A stretch of DNA of 64,000 nt, from NCBI RefSeq assembly GCF_014196195.1, contig NZ_JACIDF010000006.1:1-64000 (forward strand). Reading direction: 5' to 3'. Numbering within the stretch: the first letter of the stretch is position 1; every line of letters begins with the position of its first letter. This document shows positions 8,374 through 15,484 of the stretch, in pieces. The position numbers and the translations under genes were made by a program. Under the pieces are notes generated by a model that saw only the letters and a list, made by a program, of their open reading frames with translations, had not been told where the DNA came from and ran no database searches. The DNA is from Anoxybacteroides rupiense. GTDB taxonomy: Bacteria; Bacillota; Bacilli; Bacillales; Anoxybacillaceae.

Positions 8374-8802
8374 ATGAGCTCGGAAAAATTAGTTACTTTA
8401 CTAAATGAAATGTGGGCTAGCATAGTCGAAAGTTTTCATATTGATATTTTATACCATACGATTAGTCTAAAAGTTAAAGTAAGTGATACTAAGGGACATT
8501 ATCAGATTATATTTAAGGGTGTTTCTTCTTTTTATTTCATAGAAAACTCTGGAGAATTCCGCCTAAATCCTATCGATCCAGAAGATGGGGATTACACTGA
8601 ACTAACTTCAATTGATTATTATCAAAATGGAATAGGTAAAATTCATATTAGTTCAGCAAAAGAAATTTGGGTTGGTGAATATTTTTCTTCAGCTAATTTT
8701 GTACTTGAGTTTTGGGAGGCGTTATTATTTATCGAAGCAAAAAGTATAGTGATTAACGAGGAGGAGTTTCTAGTAGATTATCCACTTAAAGAGCAAAGTT
8801 AA
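8374..8802 (+). CDS. Probable immunity protein (YxiG-like pattern)
   Basis: 142 residues, ATG at 8374 preceded by GATGGGGTGAG about 12 bases upstream. Soluble and acidic, beta-rich, with 'YFIENSGEF', 'ELTSIDYY' and a C-terminal 'ANFVLEFWEALLFIEAKSI'. That last element recalls the YxiG-like immunity-associated family of Bacillus WapA/Yxi loci; this is a tentative recollection. A hairpin with the arms AAATGGCTG/CAGCCATTT follows. Probable partner of the preceding Rhs tip. Confidence 0.65.
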   Translation: MSSEKLVTLLNEMWASIVESFHIDILYHTISLKVKVSDTKGHYQIIFKGVSSFYFIENSGEFRLNPIDPEDGDYTELTSIDYYQNGIGKIHISSAKEIWVGEYFSSANFVLEFWEALLFIEAKSIVINEEEFLVDYPLKEQS

Positions 8803-8825
8803 AAACTTCTAAATTAATATTACAG

Positions 8826-8868
8826 AAATGGCTGTCCCATGTAGTATGAGGCAGCCATTTATTAATTA
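8826..8868 (+). terminator. Probable terminator
   Basis: AAATGGCTG at 8826-8834 pairs with CAGCCATTT at 8852-8860; the tail is only moderately T-rich. Confidence 0.55.
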
Positions 8869-8882
8869 ATATACGACAGACG

Positions 8883-9467
8883 GATCCCTATTACTTGATC
8901 GCCCGTTATTACCACCCAACCCATGGCGTGTTCTTGTCCATGGACCCTGATCCAGGAGATTCGGATGATATCTTGACGCAGAACGGCTATACGTACGCGA
9001 ATAACAATCCGGTGATGATGGTCGATCCGGATGGGCATTTTGTGTGGATGGCGATTAATGCGGGATTTGCGGCGTATGATGGGTATAAAGCCTTTAAAAA
9101 AGGTGGTTGGAAGGCTGCGGCGATTGCGGTAGGTGTAGGGCTTGTTGGTGGTGCGGCATTTAAAGGTGCCAAAATTGCGTATAGGGTGTATAAAGCTAGG
9201 CGGGCTCAAAGGTTTTTAAAAGGATTAGGTAACCCATTTAAAGGGAAAACTTTCAAAGAGATAGAAGACATGTTTATGAAAAAAGGTTTTGAAAAACGAG
9301 GTTCAGACCCATTAAATGGTAAGGGCGGATATGTAAATCCTAAAACAGGACGTTCCTACTATCTAGATAAAGGGGGACACTATAAAAAAGGTTATGAGCC
9401 TCCACACGTTGATGTCAATAGGTTAAAGGGGAGTAAAAGAAAAAAGAAAAAATACTTTTTAAAATAG
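8883..9467 (+). CDS. Short orphan Rhs tip with HVDVNR-type toxin domain
   Basis: Rhs homology begins abruptly at about 8887 (YYLIARYYHPTHGV), giving only about 50 residues of core before DPDGH; a TTG at 8895 is the first usable start, with no ribosome-binding site. The Ala/Gly linker is the same as in the tips at 4102 and 7288. The toxin reads GNPFKGKTFKEIEDMF, KGGYVNPKTGRSYYLD and PPHVDVNRLKGSKRKKK. This GNPFKGKT...HVDVNR arrangement is one I have seen at the ends of Rhs and other polymorphic toxins, with the His and Asp probably catalytic; I give no family number. The paired gene follows after 17 bases. Confidence 0.75.
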   Translation, partial: DPYYLIARYYHPTHGVFLSMDPDPGDSDDILTQNGYTYANNNPVMMVDPDGHFVWMAINAGFAAYDGYKAFKKGGWKAAAIAVGVGLVGGAAFKGAKIAYRVYKARRAQRFLKGLGNPFKGKTFKEIEDMFMKKGFEKRGSDPLNGKGGYVNPKTGRSYYLDKGGHYKKGYEPPHVDVNRLKGSKRKKKKYFLK

Positions 9468-9484
9468 CTTTGGAGGTATATAAA

Positions 9485-9718
9485 TTGCAAAAACATCTAT
9501 TATCCTTTGAATATGACAGTGATGGAGAAAAACTTGAAATCCATGCAAATGAAAAAGGCTTGAGATACTTAAAAGAACAAATTGAAATCCTTTTAGAGCA
9601 TAAGCAAGAACTTCATTTAATGACACCAAGTTGGGGAGGAGAGGAGCTAACAGAAGAGCAGCAAGGCAAGGATAATATTTTAATACATCATGTGAAAATC
9701 TTTCACTGGGGCGATTAA
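9485..9718 (+). CDS. Imm32-like immunity protein
   Basis: A TTG at 9485 is chosen because GGAGGT at 9472-9477 lies 7 bases upstream; the in-frame TTG at 9470 would overlap that site. 77 residues: a beta-hairpin start (LLSFEYDSDGEKLEI), 'GLRYLKEQIEILL', then 'QELHLMTPSWGGEEL' and 'ILIHHVKIFHW'. This layout matches my memory of Immunity protein 32, a small family beside polymorphic toxins. Likely antidote to the HVDVNR-type tip directly upstream. Terminated by a strong hairpin at 9728. Confidence 0.65.
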   Translation: MQKHLLSFEYDSDGEKLEIHANEKGLRYLKEQIEILLEHKQELHLMTPSWGGEELTEEQQGKDNILIHHVKIFHWGD

Positions 9719-9727
9719 TCGCATCAT

Positions 9728-9766
9728 ACCTTGAGAAAGTAAGGTCTTTCTCAAGGTTCTTTTTTA
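9728..9766 (+). terminator. Rho-independent terminator
   Basis: ACCTTGAGAAAG pairs perfectly with CTTTCTCAAGGT (9746-9757), followed by TCTTTTTT. Confidence 0.85.
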
Positions 9767-9781
9767 TAAAGTGTAGTACCG

Positions 9782-10146
9782 AATTAATTGATACCGTCAA
9801 GAATTTTGTGTAATGCAAGAATAGATGGAGTATCTCTGAAATGGATTTGGAATCAATAGGGGGATGTGTCCCATACCCGTCAAGTTTAGCGTTGTAAATT
9901 TTTAAGACCATACTTGTAAATTAGCACATGATTTCAGAATCCTTTTTTAAATTATTTCAGACAGCTTCGGAAATCATGTGCAAATTTTTTGCGGAGTATT
10001 TCGGATTTTGTACAGTGTTTCTAAACGTTTTGTACATTTTTTCGGATAATTATTTCTAGTATGCCCGATGAACGGATAAAAAAGGAGAAACACCGAAGGA
10101 GCGGATTCAGCCTCTTCGGTGTTAATACCCCATTTCCCTCGCCGCC
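9782..10146. other. Gene-free stretch with inverted repeats between Rhs cassettes
   Basis: No credible gene. It holds a perfect 12-base inverted repeat, GCACATGATTTC (9926-9937) and GAAATCATGTGC (9970-9981), two TTTTGTACA direct repeats near 10005 and 10029, and a hairpin AACACCGAAG/CTTCGGTGTT (10089-10123). The last is followed on the minus strand by a T-rich run, so it could end minus-strand transcription. The composition and repeats suggest debris of mobile elements. The next Rhs fragment begins just after a GGTGCTAGGCAC palindrome at 10170-10181. Confidence 0.5.
9785..9818. mobile_element. Possible IS256-family terminal remnant
   Basis: The reverse complement reads TTACACAAAATTCTTGACGG followed by TATC, a pattern I associate with the ends of IS256-family elements. 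No transposase frame is nearby, so at most a remnant remains. Low certainty. Confidence 0.3.
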
Positions 10147-11430
10147 ATGTGCACCGATTTTTTGATTCAGGTGCTAGGCACGTCGAATGATGAGCTCGAT
10201 CAGTTGAAGACCGAACAACGTCCAGATGGAACGACGATCGAGTATACGTACGATGGATTCGGGAACCGGACGAAAATCGTGAAAACGAAAGACGGATCAT
10301 CGACGACGACGACGGCCGATTATAATGCGGCGAATCAATTGGTTCGTTTCGGCGATGAAACGATCACGTATGACGCGAACGGCAACCGATTAGAAGACGG
10401 CCAGTATCGATATGAATGGAACGAAGCCGATCAATTGGTTTCCGTTACAAGAAAAGGCGAAAGCACGCCGTTTGTGACGTACCAATACGATGAAGACGGC
10501 CGCCACATTCAAAAGAATGTCAATGGCGTGGTGACGAACTACCACTACCAAGGCGACAGCCTCAACGTCTTATATGAAACCGACGCAAGCGGAACTGTGG
10601 TACAATCGTATGTATACGGAGAAAACGGCCAGCTGTTGGCGATGAAAAAAGGTGGGGCGACGTACTTCTACCACTACAACGCCCATGGCGATGTCATCGC
10701 GTTAACGGATGCGCAAGGAAATGTGGTGGCCCGTTACGAGTACGACACATGGGGCCAACTTCTTTCCCAATCGGGTGAAATGGCAACCGAAAACCCATAT
10801 CGTTATGCCGGATACCAGTATGACCAAGAAACAGGTTTATATTACCTGATCGCCCGTTACTACCACCCAACCCATGGCGTGTTCTTGTCCATGGACCCAG
10901 ACCCAGGCGATGCGGATGACATTCTGACGCAGAACGGCTATACGTATGCGAACAACAATCCGGTGATGCTGGTCGATCCGGATGGGCATTTCTTCTGGTT
11001 TGTAGTTAACGCTGGATTTGCGGCGTACGATGGGTATAAGGCGTATAAATCAGGAAAAGGATGGAAAGGTGTCGCAGTCGCGGCGGCGTTTGGTTTTGTT
11101 GGTGGAGGAAGATTCAAAGCGGCAAAACAATCTGTTTATGTCTTAAAGAAAGGAAATGTAGTAAAATATGTCGGAAGAACTAAAAATATTAAGAAGAGAA
11201 GATATGTCCATAGTAAAAACCATCCTGATTTAGATTTTGAAGAAGTTGCTAGCAATCTGTCCTAGGGACAAGCGCGTGGATTAGAACACCGTCTATATTT
11301 GAAACACGGTGGAAAAAGTAAGCTTAGAAACAAGATAAGACCTATTAGTAAAAGAAATAAAACGTATAGAAAATATATGAGTGAATCTAGAAGGGTTTAT
11401 AAAGAAGTAGTAAGAAGATATGGATGGTGA
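10147..11430 (+). pseudogene. Orphan Rhs tip with GIY-YIG nuclease toxin, interrupted by in-frame TAG
   Basis: Rhs homology starts near 10189 (DELDQLKTEQRPDG). The core runs to DPDGH, here followed by FFWFVVNAGFAAYDG. The toxin begins SVYVLKKGNVVKYVGRTKN, a GIY-YIG/URI-type nuclease motif. At 11263-11265 a TAG stops the frame after VASNLS, yet the same frame continues without further stop for 54 codons (ARGLEHRLYLKHGGKSKLRN...) to TGA 11428-11430, and that continuation matches the second GIY-YIG tip at 12234-13164, including the glutamate-bearing helix expected of this fold. The tip is therefore truncated and probably inactive. The Imm26-like gene follows directly. Confidence 0.8.
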
Positions 11431-11434
11431 TTGT

Positions 11435-12160
11435 ATGTCATTCTGGGAAAGCATAAAAAACAAGCAAACAATTATTTTAAGTGATGATGCAATCGATTTG
11501 TTAGGTGACACACTATTAGAAATCAAAAAAATTTATGAAGAAAATTTCAAAAGAAAACCAACGGTGGCTGAATTAGAAGCATTGATTATGGAGGCTATGC
11601 AACTTGATTCAAATATCGTTGAACAATTGGAGGAAATGGAAATCTCCGATGTAAAATTTAAGTTAAAAAAGAGAAAAAAGATTCCTAATATTGAACCAGG
11701 CATTGTGTTTGCAATCCCACTTAGAGAAATTGAAAAATATGCCTATGGTTTAGTAGTAAAAGGAGAAGGTTTAAAGGATGACATTTATATACAATATTTT
11801 GATATCTTCACGAATGAAATATTAGATATAAAAAACTTTAGTAATCAATTTGAGGAACTTTCTGTTCTATATACTATTAACAGTGGAATATATGGGATTG
11901 TCAATAAAGAATGGATAAATATTGGAAAATTATCTAAAGGGAAATTCAATACGGAAGAATACAAGTTACCTGACTTTGTATTTTATAATGGTAAGCAGTA
12001 TTTTGTGAGTAGGGGAGATGCAAATACACCAATCGTAGAATTACAACCTATTTCTAAAGAAGAAGGGGAGAAAATCAAAAATCCAATTGGTCTGATTGGA
12101 AGTAATAATATTACGGAAATGCTTGTTAAAGCTTACTATGAGAAACAAGGTCAAAAATAA
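11435..12160 (+). CDS. Imm26-like immunity protein
   Basis: 241 residues from ATG 11435, four bases after the end of the decayed toxin frame, with GGATGGTG upstream; a longer start at 11420 would overlap the toxin end. The middle contains IEPGIVFAIPLREIEKYAYG, the pattern I associate with Immunity protein 26. The N-terminal 75 residues are helical and charged, and the C-terminal part ends PIGLIGSNNITEMLVKAYY. It is a diverged paralogue of 13179-13841 (shared 'KISKEE....NP.G..G'-like ending). Intact, although its toxin has a stop codon. Confidence 0.7.
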   Translation: MSFWESIKNKQTIILSDDAIDLLGDTLLEIKKIYEENFKRKPTVAELEALIMEAMQLDSNIVEQLEEMEISDVKFKLKKRKKIPNIEPGIVFAIPLREIEKYAYGLVVKGEGLKDDIYIQYFDIFTNEILDIKNFSNQFEELSVLYTINSGIYGIVNKEWINIGKLSKGKFNTEEYKLPDFVFYNGKQYFVSRGDANTPIVELQPISKEEGEKIKNPIGLIGSNNITEMLVKAYYEKQGQK

Positions 12161-12176
12161 GATATTTAGCTTTTTT

Positions 12177-12213
12177 AGGGTTATCCCTTTGACTCTAGGG
12201 ATAGCCTTTTATT
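12177..12213 (+). terminator. Probable terminator
   Basis: AGGGTTATCCCT and AGGGATAGCCT form an imperfect stem followed by TTTTATTA. Confidence 0.6.
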
Positions 12214-12233
12214 ATGTAAATTACACAGTAAAG

Positions 12234-13164
12234 ACGGCCGCCGCATTTAAAAGAACGTCAATGGCGTGGTGACAAACTACCACTACCAAGGCGACAGCCT
12301 CAACGTCTTATATGAAACCGACGCAAGCGGAAATGTGGTACAATCATATGTATACGGAGAAAACGGCCAGCTGTTGGCGATGAAAAAAGGCGGGGCGACG
12401 TACTTCTACCACTACAACGCCCATGGCGATGTCATCGCGTTAACGGATGCGCAAGGAAATGTGGTGGCCCGTTACGAGTACGACACATGGGGCCAACTTC
12501 TTTCAAAATCCGGTGAGATGGCAACCGAAAACCCGTATCGCTACGCGGGATACCAATATGATGAAGAGACGGGACTCTACTATCTGATCGCCCGATACTA
12601 CCACCCGACCCATGGCGTGTTCTTGTCTATGGACCCTGATCCAGGAGATTCGGACGATATCTTGACGCAGAACGGCTACACATATGCGAACAACAACCCG
12701 GTGATGCTGGTCGATCCGGATGGGCATTTTGTGTGGATGGCGATTAATGCGGGATTTGCGGCGTATGATGGGTATAAGGCATATAAATCGGGAAAAGGAT
12801 GGAAAGGTGTCGCGGTCGCGGCGGCGTTTGGTTTTGTTGGTGGAGGGCGAATTAAAGCTGCTAAGCAAGCGTCACATAGTGTTTATTTATTGACTAAGAA
12901 TAGCAAGGTTGTGTATGTAGGAGAACTAAAAATGTTGTTAGTCGGAGAAGTGCCCATAAACTAGGGAAACATCGAGATGCAACGTTTAGTGTTGTAAAAT
13001 CGAATCTGACTTATGCAGAAGCTAGAGGATTAGAACATAGATTATATCTGAAATATGGTGGGAAAAAGAAATTGAGAAATGTTATTAGGCCAATAAGCCG
13101 TAAGAATAAAAAGTATAAATATTACATGAGTGTATCTAGAAATGCGTACAGATCATTAAAGTAG
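12234..13164 (+). pseudogene. Orphan Rhs tip with GIY-YIG nuclease toxin, nonsense and frameshift mutations
   Basis: Rhs homology begins at 12233 (DGRRI) and is stopped at once by TAA at 12248-12250, where the other copies have CAA. After it, a frame open from GTG 12266 carries core, DPDGH, a GKGWKGVAVAAAFGFVGGG linker and SVYLLTKNSKVVYVG. At 12920-12923 one A is missing compared with the sister toxin (GTAGGAGAACT where GTAGGAAGAACT is expected). The +1 frame then continues RTKNVVSRRSAHKLGKHRD, ARGLEHRLYLKYGGKK and ends RNAYRSLK at TAG 13162-13164. This is a second GIY-YIG toxin, inactivated in a different way from the one at 10147. Confidence 0.8.
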
Positions 13165-13178
13165 TTGGGGGGATTAAA

Positions 13179-13841
13179 ATGAAGGAAAAAAAACTGAAGT
13201 TACATGAGTTACTTACTTCTAATCTTAACGAAATTAACGATGTTACATTAAAAGAAATTGAGAATAGAATAATGGAGGCTATCAATTTTGACAATAGAAA
13301 AATACGTGATCTAACAATAACAGAAGTAAAAATAAAGTTTAAAAAAAACAGGAGCAAATATTTTAAAGAAATCAATCAAGGAGATATTTTTGAAATTTAT
13401 TTGCGGGACATTAGTAAATATGTGTACGGTATTGTTGTATCGGGGGAAATAAACAAAAATAAGGATGAAGAGATTTTAATTGGTTATTTGAACAAATTCT
13501 CTCCCACAGCGCTTCTAATAGATGAAATTTTTCAGTTAGTCAAGCAAAGGAAATTTTTATTCATTGCAAATACAGGAATTAGCGGTATTAGGGAACGTAG
13601 GTGGAGATTTGTTACTAATTACTCCGATAAAGTATTTAGTGATGAAGAACTAAGAAAGATACCATATAAAGTCTATTTTTTGGATAAGTATCGTAAGAGC
13701 GTCGGGGATAGTGTAAAAGAAATCGCGGAATGTGAAGTGATTTCGAAAGAGGAAGCCGATCAGATTCCTAATCCTCTTGGAATCGCTGGTGAGAAAGCGA
13801 TTGAAAATTTATTAATTCAAAAATTCCAAGATACTATTTGA
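13179..13841 (+). CDS. Imm26-like immunity protein, second copy
   Basis: 220 residues, ATG at 13179 with GGGGGG at 13166-13172. It contains INQGDIFEIYLRDISKYVYG, the counterpart of the Imm26 motif in the gene at 11435, and ends IPNPLGIAGEKAIENLLIQ. It is clearly related to but well diverged from the first copy, so the two probably protect against different GIY-YIG toxins. Its toxin is frameshifted, yet this gene is intact. Low G+C. Confidence 0.7.
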   Translation: MKEKKLKLHELLTSNLNEINDVTLKEIENRIMEAINFDNRKIRDLTITEVKIKFKKNRSKYFKEINQGDIFEIYLRDISKYVYGIVVSGEINKNKDEEILIGYLNKFSPTALLIDEIFQLVKQRKFLFIANTGISGIRERRWRFVTNYSDKVFSDEELRKIPYKVYFLDKYRKSVGDSVKEIAECEVISKEEADQIPNPLGIAGEKAIENLLIQKFQDTI

Positions 13842-13912
13842 ACGAGGAAGCAATCTTTTTGCTAAACTCGATGATCCAATTGCAAGGACAGCTTCCAAAT
13901 ATTTCTTAGTGA

Positions 13913-13948
13913 GAGGTTATCCGAGAATTTCGAGGATAACCTCTTTTT
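13913..13948 (+). terminator. Rho-independent terminator
   Basis: GAGGTTATCC pairs perfectly with GGATAACCTC (13934-13943), followed by TTTTT. Confidence 0.8.
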
Positions 13949-13951
13949 GTT

Positions 13952-14034
13952 ATATCAAAATACGACGAAGACGGCCGCCGCATTTAAAAGAACGTCAATG
14001 GCGTGGTGACAAACTACCACTACCAAGGCGACAG
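13952..14034 (+). pseudogene. Rhs core remnant, about 75 bases
   Basis: From about 13965 to 14034 the sequence matches the Rhs core (DGRRI-stop-KNVNGVVTNYHYQGDS) and then ends abruptly. It carries the same CAA to TAA change and the same GACAAAC variant as the fragment at 12234, so the two derive from one mutated ancestor. Nothing functional is expected from it. Confidence 0.75.
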
Positions 14035-14125
14035 CTATAAAGGATTTTTTATGGACTTTTTTCAATTCGGAATTTTCGAATTAAATTAATGCAACGCTAG
14101 TGATTAGACTTCTAAGTAGCAAAGA

Positions 14126-14280
14126 AAATTGTTATATAAAGATTTTTTTGCTTTGTATCCCCATTACGAACCGTTAAGGAACTATTTAAATGAATTCTCC
14201 CATTTTTTTGAAGAATTAAAAGTGCTAAAGCTGATGATAAAATTGGTCTTGACATAGCTATTTTTTATTTAAGAATTTAA
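14126..14280 (+). pseudogene. Degenerate, frameshifted gene fragment (possible lost immunity gene)
   Basis: One frame reads LYKDFFALYPHYEPLRNYLN and EFSHFFEELKVL; around 14225 the sense-like reading moves to the next frame as KADDKIGLDIAIFYLRI before TAA 14278-14280. Both halves are protein-like and fit together as one acidic protein end. No start is visible and in-frame stops lie upstream. Position just after an Rhs remnant suggests an old immunity gene. It overlaps the end of the minus-strand gene at 14258. Confidence 0.4.
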
Positions 14281-14566
14281 AGAAATGATACCACCAATAA
14301 ATACTTATTAAACACAAAAGTAAAACTACTACTGCCCACCAAGATCCTTTAAATAATTCAGATATAAAAAATTCTAATTCGTTTCCCCGAGTTCTATACA
14401 GTGGGAAAATGGATAGAAAAACGGATATCAATATCAATGATACTATGTTTAATATTGAAAACCTGACTTTCTTAAAAATCCCATATATAGAAACAAGTAT
14501 ACTTAGAATAATGATACCTACAATTAAAACAAGTAACCAAAATGGTATAGTTGTAAATCCGCTCAA
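14258..14566 (-). CDS. Small membrane protein of unknown function
   Basis: 102 residues from a TTG at 14566 that has GAGGAGAGG at ideal distance; a longer frame reaching 14656 lacks such a site. Three hydrophobic segments are visible (IPFWLLVLIVGIIILSILV, a second after ILNIVSLILISVF, a third with WWAVVVLLLCLISIYWW). A TATAAT-like box lies upstream on the minus strand near 14600. I do not recognise the family. It stands alone and divergent from the secreted-protein gene at 14727; with so many membrane segments next to toxin cassettes it might be an accessory or immunity gene, but that is speculation. Confidence 0.55.
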   Translation of the reverse strand: MSGFTTIPFWLLVLIVGIIILSILVSIYGIFKKVRFSILNIVSLILISVFLSIFPLYRTRGNELEFFISELFKGSWWAVVVLLLCLISIYWWYHFFKFLNKK

Positions 14567-14726
14567 AAAAATCCTCTCCTCTACATATTCAATAATTATA
14601 TTATAACATATAAAGAAATTTTTGTATTTTATGTTGGATTTTTTAAATTCATTCATTGAAAAAACAGAAAATTTTGATATATTTTGTTATGGTTACCTAA
14701 TAATTATAAATAAAGGAAGATTAATA

Positions 14727-15411
14727 TTGAAATTGAAGTTAAAGGTATTAATTGCTACTGCAGTGTTATGCTCTAGTCTTTCCACGGTAACCAGCAATAC
14801 TTTAGCTAATAATAAGGTTACTACAGAACAGCAATTGCAAGCTGAATGGGAAAAGGAAGAAAGAGAAACTCAACAAGCTATCAAAAACTTTCAACCGACT
14901 ACTGCTGAAAAAAGTAGAAAAAACCTTGAAGCATTGAAAAAAATGGCACCTGAAAAATATGAAGAAGCAACAAAAGTTAACATTCTAGCGAATTCAGGAA
15001 AAATGGGAACTGTAGGAGATATTTTAATTACTTATGATAATAAAACATCTGTTTGGGCACATGGACACGCTGCTATTGTTAGAGATAATAATGACTATAT
15101 TGTAGAAGCGTGGCCGGATGTAGGTGTCCGTGTTTACCAAAATAACTGGGCAAATAGATTCTCTACCAAAAAGAAGTTTTATGTAAAAGACGCATCTTAT
15201 TCGAAATATGACTCTGCTCAAAAATGGGCTTATTATCAAGTAAGAGATCCTTATAGCCTCACAGCAACAAAAGATAGTGTAGACAAGTTTTATTGCTCAC
15301 AACTAGTCTGGAAAGCTTGGAACAATACAGGTTATGATTTAGATGCTGATGGTGGCCGAATTGTGACTCCCTGCTGATTTAGAAGAGCATAATTTAACAA
15401 TAGCATATTAA
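14727..15411 (+). pseudogene. Secreted YiiX/NlpC-P60-like cysteine peptidase, probable 3' frameshift
   Basis: The TTG at 14727 follows AAAGGAAGA and starts a clear signal peptide (KLKLKVLIATAVLCSS, cleavage near TSNTLA-NN). After a charged helical region the catalytic domain shows GDILIT, WAHGHAAIVRDN (His), VEAWPDVGV, and DKFYCSQLVWKAW (Cys), the order found in YiiX/DUF830-type papain-like hydrolases. The frame ends RIVTPC at 15376, but removing one C from CCC at 15369-15371 restores VTPADLEEHNLTIAY to TAA 15409-15411, which is how relatives normally end ('VTPxDL'). Either a real late frameshift or a sequencing error. Substrate probably cell-wall peptide or lipid; not deducible. Confidence 0.65.
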
Positions 15412-15415
15412 CCAT

Positions 15416-15457
15416 TTTTCAAAAGCAGAACCATTTTTGTTGTTCTGCTTTTGAAAA
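15416..15457 (+). terminator. Long hairpin between the secreted-protein gene and the next gene
   Basis: CAAAAGCAGAAC pairs with GTTCTGCTTTTG (15442-15453), extended by TTTT/AAAA on the outside. There is no plus-strand T-run, so it may be an attenuator or mRNA-protecting structure rather than a complete terminator. Confidence 0.5.
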
Positions 15458-15484
15458 TATAATCATAGAGGAGATAAATTTATT

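Noticed and set aside
356-9209. Many minus-strand frames opposite the Rhs cores (for example 356-607, 2610-2861, 8862-9209)
   Set aside because: They recur with each core copy, lack ribosome-binding sites and mirror the codon bias of the plus strand; they are antisense shadows.
12266-12964. Frame from GTG 12266 as an expressed protein
   Set aside because: No ribosome-binding site, a stop codon just upstream and a frameshift in the toxin; treated as a pseudogene.
13842-13912. Protein-like stretch (NLFAKLDDPIARTASKYF) after the second Imm26-like gene
   Set aside because: Too short, with no start; may be a scrap of another gene, but cannot be supported.
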